This document shows, piece after piece, positions 58,207 through 64,000 of a stretch of DNA of 64,000 nt. Position 1 is the stretch's first letter; each line of letters starts with the position of its first letter. Position numbers and translations under genes: made by a program. The notes beneath the pieces were generated by a model. The model was not told the DNA's origin. It ran no database searches and worked only from the letters and a program-made list of their open reading frames with translations. Source of the stretch: Symsagittifera roscoffensis (Eukaryota; Xenacoelomorpha; Acoela; Convolutidae); contig NC_087063.1 in assembly GCF_963678635.1 (NCBI RefSeq), positions 18,521,814-18,585,813 of the forward strand, read 5' to 3'.

Positions 58207-60420
58207 ATGGCTCCTAGAGTCTCACATCAAGCGCTCATAAACATTTGCATGTTTCGCTACACTTCTCTTGATAGCCTTGAATGACAACTTAGCAGCGAAA
58301 TTGCACAATCTAAGGATGTGAATATAACGGCCAACGAGCTTTTAAAATATCTGCAACAATTAGAAAAATTAGCAGACGATAAAGCGTCGTGCCCTCTAGC
58401 AGACGTGCAAACTCTTCTTAATGACGCCTCTTCAGTACAAAAATGAAAAAAATTGCTTCTGAAACAAATTCGACGATACAAAAAATACTACTTTGGGAGA
58501 CAGATAGATGACTCCTCCAGTCAATCTACTCTGCTATTACCTTCTCATACGGTCCAAGCTATCAAAAGATTTCCCTTGTGAACTTCCACTTTAAAAATAT
58601 GTACAACGTTTCTACGGCAGTCATTTGTTTTGATTCTACCACAACAACGGTGCAATCTATCCCGTTTGTATTTCGCTAGCCAATCCGCTACAACTACTCT
58701 ACTCAAGGAATATACACTACGACAGAGAGCTCAAAGTCGATGCAATAGTTCCATGACCATCACATCGACAAAAATGTGATGATATATACGTTCGACCTGA
58801 TTCCTATGAGAGCCCAGAATTCTCTGGAACTTATATATCCACTGAATCTATCACTACAATAGGTACAGGCAGTTGCTAATTGTCGCAACGTGCACTCTAT
58901 GGATCGACCGTGTTCAAGACTTGGGACTCCAGTCCATCACGGCTTTCGCTGTACTTTTCAAAACACAAGCAACAACACTTTTCATCACAACCTCACAGAT
59001 TTCAAGCTTCCTGATATCAAGCTGCCAACGTTAGACTGTAGTCCATTAGAATGGAATAATTGGTTTGAGCTGTTGCACAATTTGAACAACAATCCCAAAC
59101 AACTGATGTGGAAAAAATAATTTACCTGCAGTCCCTGTGTGTCGATAAATCGAAAACTTCTTGGAGAGCTACGGCAGGAATTCTTCATAGTATAATCAAG
59201 CAATAGAGGAGCTAACTCGCAGATGTGGCTACCCTAATTTCGTTGTTGTAGCTTTTACTAGTGAGCTGGAAAACTTTGAGCGGCTGCAGGTTTCTGAAAC
59301 TCAAATAATCGTCAGGTTTGCTGCTTTTCTACTTAAGCTGGTGCACAATTCGGAACTAAACAACTGCACGTCCGACTTGAAGTCGAGCAACCTTACTCGA
59401 CTTGCTCGCTCTAAACTTCTACCAGCAGTTTTCTTCAAATTGGAGGAACCTTGCTTACATAATGGGAGGGTTTATGCTACATTCATGGATCTCACAGACT
59501 GGCTAAACAATACCCTGGAGCTTGCAAGAAAGTAGACGTTTTACTTAATGCACCACACCTTTTACGGTAAACAAACTTTAGAAAAATAACCAAAAACAAA
59601 AAAAGTTTGAGAAATAACCAACAACAAAACTTTTTCGTAAGCATGCGTAACAGCCAGCATAACGAAAAAAAAGAATGACTTCACGAATGAAACAAGTTAA
59701 ATTGGAATGTTTATGTACGCTGGAAAATGAAGACCACTACATTGGACACTGCCCAGCTTTTGTAAGGCTAACTACGCAACAAAAAACTCAACTAGTGAAA
59801 GATAACAACTTGTGCTTCAATTGCCTGATTAACCATTGGTGAATTGACTGTACTTCTGGAAGAAGTAGTACCATAGATAACTGCGCTGGAAAACACCACC
59901 CTAATTTACTTAGGGTACATGATCACTTTGCGAAGCGACGTACTCATAAATCCAACAAAATCAAAATGGAAAACCAAGTGAATACAAAACCCGGCTTGAA
60001 AAAACCAACTCCAGTTTTTGCTAATTTTTTTTTATTCAACAACAACCAAGCTGTTCCTTGCTATGCAATTCTGGACAGCAGCTGTTCTGATAACCTGAAA
60101 TGCATAGCTGATATCTTACAGTGTAAGGCCGGTCGAACAGTTGAATTAAGCTTTAGGGATGCTTTCAGTGAGGAATTTGTTTCGTCAAATATGGTTCAAC
60201 TACACCTTGGAACTTTCAACACAGCTTCTGCTACTTTTAACCTACAATCAGTCTACTCGGTAGAACTTCTCAGTTTTAATGCAATATAGGTTGCAAAACT
60301 GAACAACGTATGTTCTCGGTATAAACATCTATGATACATCGCGTTTCCAACTCTTTATGACAACTCGGTACACGTTCTACTAGGCGTGGACGCTTTCTGT
60401 CGTATAAAAAACTAGAATTA
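58207..60420 (+). pseudogene. BEL/Pao-type gag and protease, heavily degraded
   Basis: ATG at 58207 (MAPRVSHQALINICMFRYTS), an in-frame TGA, then QLEKLADDKASCPLADVQTL to 58444. The capsid part resumes at about 58990 with FKLPDIKLPTLDCSPLEWNN, the BEL/Pao gag signature, shifts frame through DVEKIIYLQSLCVDKSKTSW and again through RCGYPNFVVVAFTSELENF to about 59533. A nucleocapsid-like segment (59690-59925) has LCFNCLINHW, a stop, and CAGKHHPNLL. Protease: CYAILDSSCSDNLK at about 60060 and VHVLLGVDAF at about 60370. The usual D-S-G active site reads D-S-S, so the enzyme would be dead even without the frameshifts. No reverse transcriptase follows. Confidence 0.75.
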
Positions 60421-60932
60421 AAATAATTTTACGTTGAAATGTGTGGTCTCTGCTAGATTTAAGATTTCGAACTTTTTTTGAACGTGATTGTGTGGTCATC
60501 CGACCAATTGGATTTTGAAAGCTTGTTTAGTAACAGTCTTACACGATTTCCCAAAATAGCGAGATTCTGAACAAAATTCAAAAATTGGTTAAATGGCCTG
60601 AAAAATGAACAGTTTTTTTTACCATATTCCGGGGATGGGAATTGATTATATGGCTAAGCTTTTGTCTTTTAGTACGATTACTTCTGATTCTGATAATATG
60701 AAACCAAGTCATTCCATTTCTTTTTTCTAAAAATTAACCGCAAAATTATTGCCACTTATCCGCAAAATAGTCCTAAATAATCGAAATTTGTTATGCTTGA
60801 GCAGAATCGGTTTTTTGTGCTGAAACTGAAGGAGATGGGAAAGCTTGTGGCTGTGATATGAGTTTGTGCCTGGTTTAGTTGGTATGATTGAAATCGATGG
60901 TATTTGGGGGGTGCTGAGAGGGTAACGCGAAA
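60421..60932. other. Intergenic, 3' flank of the BEL/Pao remnant
   Basis: No pol-like coding. A 24-bp tandem repeat (GCTGAGAGGGTAACGYGAAA type) at 60914-60960 marks the start of the right duplicated block. GGTATTTGGGGGG precedes it. Confidence 0.5.
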
Positions 60933-61895
60933 TATTGCTGAGAGGGTAACGTGAAATATTTATGCTTGGCTAAATTTCTCTACAACAAAGTTGTTCCAAA
61001 TTGAATTCAGTGAGGCTAGCTAATTGGTCGTATTAAATACGTACGGCTATAAAAATTAGACACTTTGATATTGTCCAAAATTTATAGGTGTTCACTATTT
61101 TTCCCAAAAACTACTTGATATGAATTAAGGGGCAGTCGCAAAAATCAGAGCTTTGCCCTGATATACGAGCAGTCTTGTTGATTTTGTTATCCGTGTTTTA
61201 ATCAAAAATTTTGGTTAAATTGAATTGGCTGATGATCATACATATAGGTTTTGCCTTTCAAAAAAATTGACAAACCCATGGTGGGATAACTTTCTTCCGT
61301 GAAAGGCTGAGGGATGATGATTCTGAGATCATTTGATTCGAATTGTGTTAGATTTAGAGAGTTAGTGAAGCTTACATTATACATGTGGATGAAAGCAGGT
61401 CTTTGACGAATAAACTTTTGTTAGACTTGCCGTGTGCTATTTTTTGTGCGAAACTTTTGAAAACGCGCGTTGAAAGCTGATGTTGTAGGTGCGATCGTTA
61501 GTTGTAGTTGTCATTTTACTCATGTTTTTTTAAATAAAGTTTCCAGTTTCGTCATGGGGATCAGTAGGAGCCTCGGAAGTGGCTGCGTCGGTATGTGGTC
61601 GATTTCGATTTTAATTTTAGAGGTTTCGATTTTAATGAGGAAGCCAAAAAAAACGTTGATTCCGAGGGAGCGATCATGATGCATTACTAGTGGAAGGGGT
61701 TGTTTGGAATTTTTGTATATCGTGAGGGTTTCTAGGGAAATTTCTGTTTCTCTAAGTAAGTAGTTTGTCGTTATTTCTGAAGGATGATGAATAGGGACTA
61801 TGTTAATATCATACGAATGATCGAAATTATGATTGGTTTCAGAATCCTTGTCAGGGTTATTGTTAGAGTAAGGGTCCCGGAGAAGGCTGATGGGG
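60933..61895 (+). repeat. Direct duplication, right copy (0.96 kb)
   Basis: Same orientation as 56032-56994. It lacks the 5' half of the hairpin-family copy that the left block belongs to, so it appears to be the derived copy. It ends at GATGGGGA, followed by TGTTGTGATTTG, where an LTR-like sequence starts. The minus-strand frame at 61202-61384 corresponds to 56301-56483 with one amino-acid difference in 60 codons. Confidence 0.85.
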
Positions 61896-61896
61896 A

Positions 61897-62078
61897 TGTT
61901 GTGATTTGTTTTAACTGTTTTAATTGACCTTCGGAATTAATCAATACCTGTTAACTAATTTCGATACGAGTATCGGTCGATCGCAGTGTGTTAGTTCAGT
62001 TGTCCTTTCAGAACGTTTTAAATTAACACACTATCTTTTAATAGTTTTATTCCTTTAATTATCTGTAAATTAGTTGCA
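61897..62078 (+). repeat. Possible short LTR or leader of a gypsy-type element
   Basis: It starts TGTTGTGATTTG at the point where the duplicated block is interrupted and reaches TTAGTTGCA 30 bp before a gag ATG. TG...CA ends and position suggest a 182-bp LTR. No second copy is in the window and no clear PBS follows, so this is tentative. Confidence 0.3.
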
Positions 62079-62107
62079 CGTAGATCGTAGGTTTAGAATA
62101 GTTTATT

Positions 62108-62898
62108 ATGGCGCAGTCTAATGATTAGAACGTGTGTGGAATTCCTCCCTTCTTGCCTAATCATACCTTAGAGCCACCGCATACCTGGACCCAATGGAGC
62201 GACCAATTTCAATTGGCGATTATTGCTAAAGAAAACCTGGATATAGAGAGCCTACACGGACCAGAGATTCCACAAACGCAAATACCCTTTTTGGAACAAG
62301 TGACAGGTAGCGAGTCGGACAATGAAGAAAAAAGGAAACTCAATGGAATGAGACGAACGGAGGAGGATAAAAAACTGCGCTCAATTTTATTCCTAGCCTC
62401 AGGGAGCGAAGGAAAAAGAGTCTTTTCACAGAAGAACCCGAGAGTCAAGATCTTAACAATCTCTCTCTCAGAGTTCTGGACTCTGCTTGACGCAGCATTT
62501 AACAAACCACCCCACACTACGTTTGAAAGATACAAATTACTAAGTCGGAAGCAGAAAGATCTAGAATCTTACGAGCAATTTTGGGAAGCCCTTACAGATC
62601 TGGCTAGTACGTGTAATATAAAGGAATCTGACGAGGTGGAGTGGATAAGAGAGGTTTTCATCTGTAATATGAGAAATACAGACACCCAGAGGAAATTACT
62701 TTCAGCCACCATAAGCCCAACGGAAGCACTTAACCAAGCATTGATCGACAAAAAGGGATATTTTAATCATCAAAAATTGACAAACCTGGCACAATCATCG
62801 ACCAATAGGACAACTTTTAAATTTTTAACAACTGGTATCACGACACACGCTTGAACCTTCTGAGTGCCACAACTGCTTTGCAAAAAAATGCCGGATTA
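62108..62898 (+). pseudogene. Gypsy-type Gag, truncated, early stop
   Basis: ATG at 62108 gives six codons (MAQSND), then TAG. The frame beyond runs open for 240 codons to TGA at 62852. Its content is capsid-like: PPHTWTQWSDQFQLAI, SLSEFWTLLDAAFNKP, TTFERYKLLSRKQKDLESYE, then IREVFICNMRNTDTQRKLL, the usual order of retrotransposon gag domains. After a frameshift a broken zinc-knuckle start (ECHNCFAKKCRIK) stops at 62898, so the nucleocapsid is cut short. It differs from the gag at 25738-26715 and is a separate family. No protease or RT follows. Codon quality is good, suggesting recent activity. Confidence 0.75.
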
Positions 62899-64000
62899 AA
62901 TAGTGACAAACTTTGAAAATATTTTGCAAGAGATTGAGTTTTTGTTCTCAAAGTTTTTCGTTTTGTCATTTCGTGATGTAAAAATATCATTTCAGTAGAG
63001 TATTTTAGGGCCTAAGCTGGCTTTTTGGTTAGCAAGAATAAATAGCAATTTTCAACTTTTTTTTCATCCTGAAATTTTGTTTAATAAAGCAAACTTTTTA
63101 AAATTTTAAATTTTTTGTTTCTCGACTAGCGCTGCACTTTTATTACAACAGATAAAATTTTTGCGATTAGTTTTCCAAAAAAGTTTTTGTAACCTTTGAG
63201 AGCAAAACGATTTCTTTTTTTCTGGTCGGCTTGAACAATTTTCAAGCCCAGCTATGATATTTAAAACAATATATCCATTCATTTGAATCGAATCAGATTT
63301 TATTATTAAGCAATAAAGAACAGTTGTTTTTTTTTTCGTAGAAGTTTCTCAAATTTGAAAAAAAATTCCTCGTTTGAAAATAAGATTAAAAATAAAAACA
63401 ACACTGCTCGTATATCAGGACAGATATCTAAGTGTTCCGACTGCTCCTTAATTGGTCTGTAGTAGTTTCTGGATACACTTTTCATTAAATTTAAATTTTT
63501 ACATTGCTAATTTTGAATTTTTAGTCCTAGAATTTGTGTTGTATTGAAAATAAGTAAGACTGATTAGAATGCCTCATTTCGTTTTATAACAATGTTAACT
63601 CGAATTATTTGGCCATGAATTAATAATTCGATTAAGTTTAAAGTGGTATCATTAATAAAATCTGCCAAGTCTTCATAAACTAACTACTCTAGAGCTTGGC
63701 TAAACTAGTAATTTTAGACACCAAAAACTTAGCAAAAAAATTTTGCGGTTTAAATTATATTTTGATTATGAGTTCAGGTAATCACTTCTTTTAGAGTACA
63801 TCAAAATTGCGAGCGAAAAACTTGAAAGTACTCTGGAGTAAAAAACCATCCAGCAAAAAATTGCGTCGCTTTCATTTACTAATGTTGAAAAAATGAATGA
63901 GAATAATAGGGAGCTTTTCTCATGACGGAGGGACCGAATGGTTGAAAAATTTCAAACAATCATAATCAACAGAATTCCTTATTCGCTGAACAGTTCTAAC
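62899..64000. other. Intergenic, nothing recognised except one repeat tail
   Basis: AT-rich. A reversed hairpin-family second-subtype 3' end (CACTGCTCGTATATCAGGAC, GTGTTCCGACTGC) lies at 63411-63470. No coding frames of note. Confidence 0.5.

Noticed and set aside
56032-61895. The 0.96-kb direct repeats as LTRs of the BEL/Pao element
   Set aside because: The left copy starts in the middle of an intact hairpin-family repeat that extends further left, so its left edge is not an LTR end. Kept as a duplication.

Overview
The window is eukaryotic, AT-rich, gene-poor DNA from an invertebrate animal genome. The evidence is a protein-primed (Polinton/Maverick) DNA polymerase, Ty3/gypsy-type and BEL/Pao LTR retroelement genes, a possible piggyBac remnant, a satellite, an interspersed hairpin-ended repeat family, and a few exon-like stretches with GT donor and AG acceptor sites. 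I cannot name the species. There are no bacterial operons, rRNA genes, convincing tRNA genes or CRISPR arrays. Two 200-base N runs (20008-20207 and 48550-48749) are assembly gaps.

Layout. 1-4031: broken but nearly complete 3' part of a Polinton family-B polymerase gene, running off the left edge. 4032-10560: short tandem repeats, a compositionally distinct degenerate island (5868-8420) and several hairpin-ended repeats. 10561-19310: a satellite of about 824 bp per monomer, one block of it separated by 1.3 kb of other sequence, ending in an inverted copy of its own boundary. 20693-21144 and 41184-41275 are the two halves of one hairpin-ended repeat, split by a minus-strand LTR retroelement of about 20 kb (21145-41183).

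That element is the main feature of the window. It has two long terminal repeats of about 1.1 kb, a primer-binding-site-like sequence against the 5' LTR and a polypurine tract against the 3' LTR. It carries degenerate gag, protease and pre-RT linker, an unidentified coiled-coil ORF, and no reverse transcriptase, RNase H or integrase that I can find. Its front end (partial LTR, PBS, leader of more than 2.4 kb, truncated gag) has been tandemly amplified with a period of about 3.9 kb.

41277-56277: many copies of the hairpin-ended family in both orientations. Their structure fits non-autonomous Helentron-type elements. Between them lie a near-perfect 81-bp-arm palindrome (46780-46950), a candidate secreted-protein first exon (44696-44914, minus), exon-like sequence on both strands near 49.2-49.6 kb, a possible piggyBac transposase remnant near 50.9-51.4 kb and a G-quadruplex motif (53103-53139). 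56032-61895: a 0.96-kb direct duplication bracketing a degenerate BEL/Pao gag-protease. 61897-62898: a second, unrelated gypsy-type gag behind a possible short LTR. The last kilobase holds little.

No intact, demonstrably functional gene is visible. The coding content is mostly transposon genes broken by frameshifts and stops, plus a few isolated exon candidates of unknown host genes.
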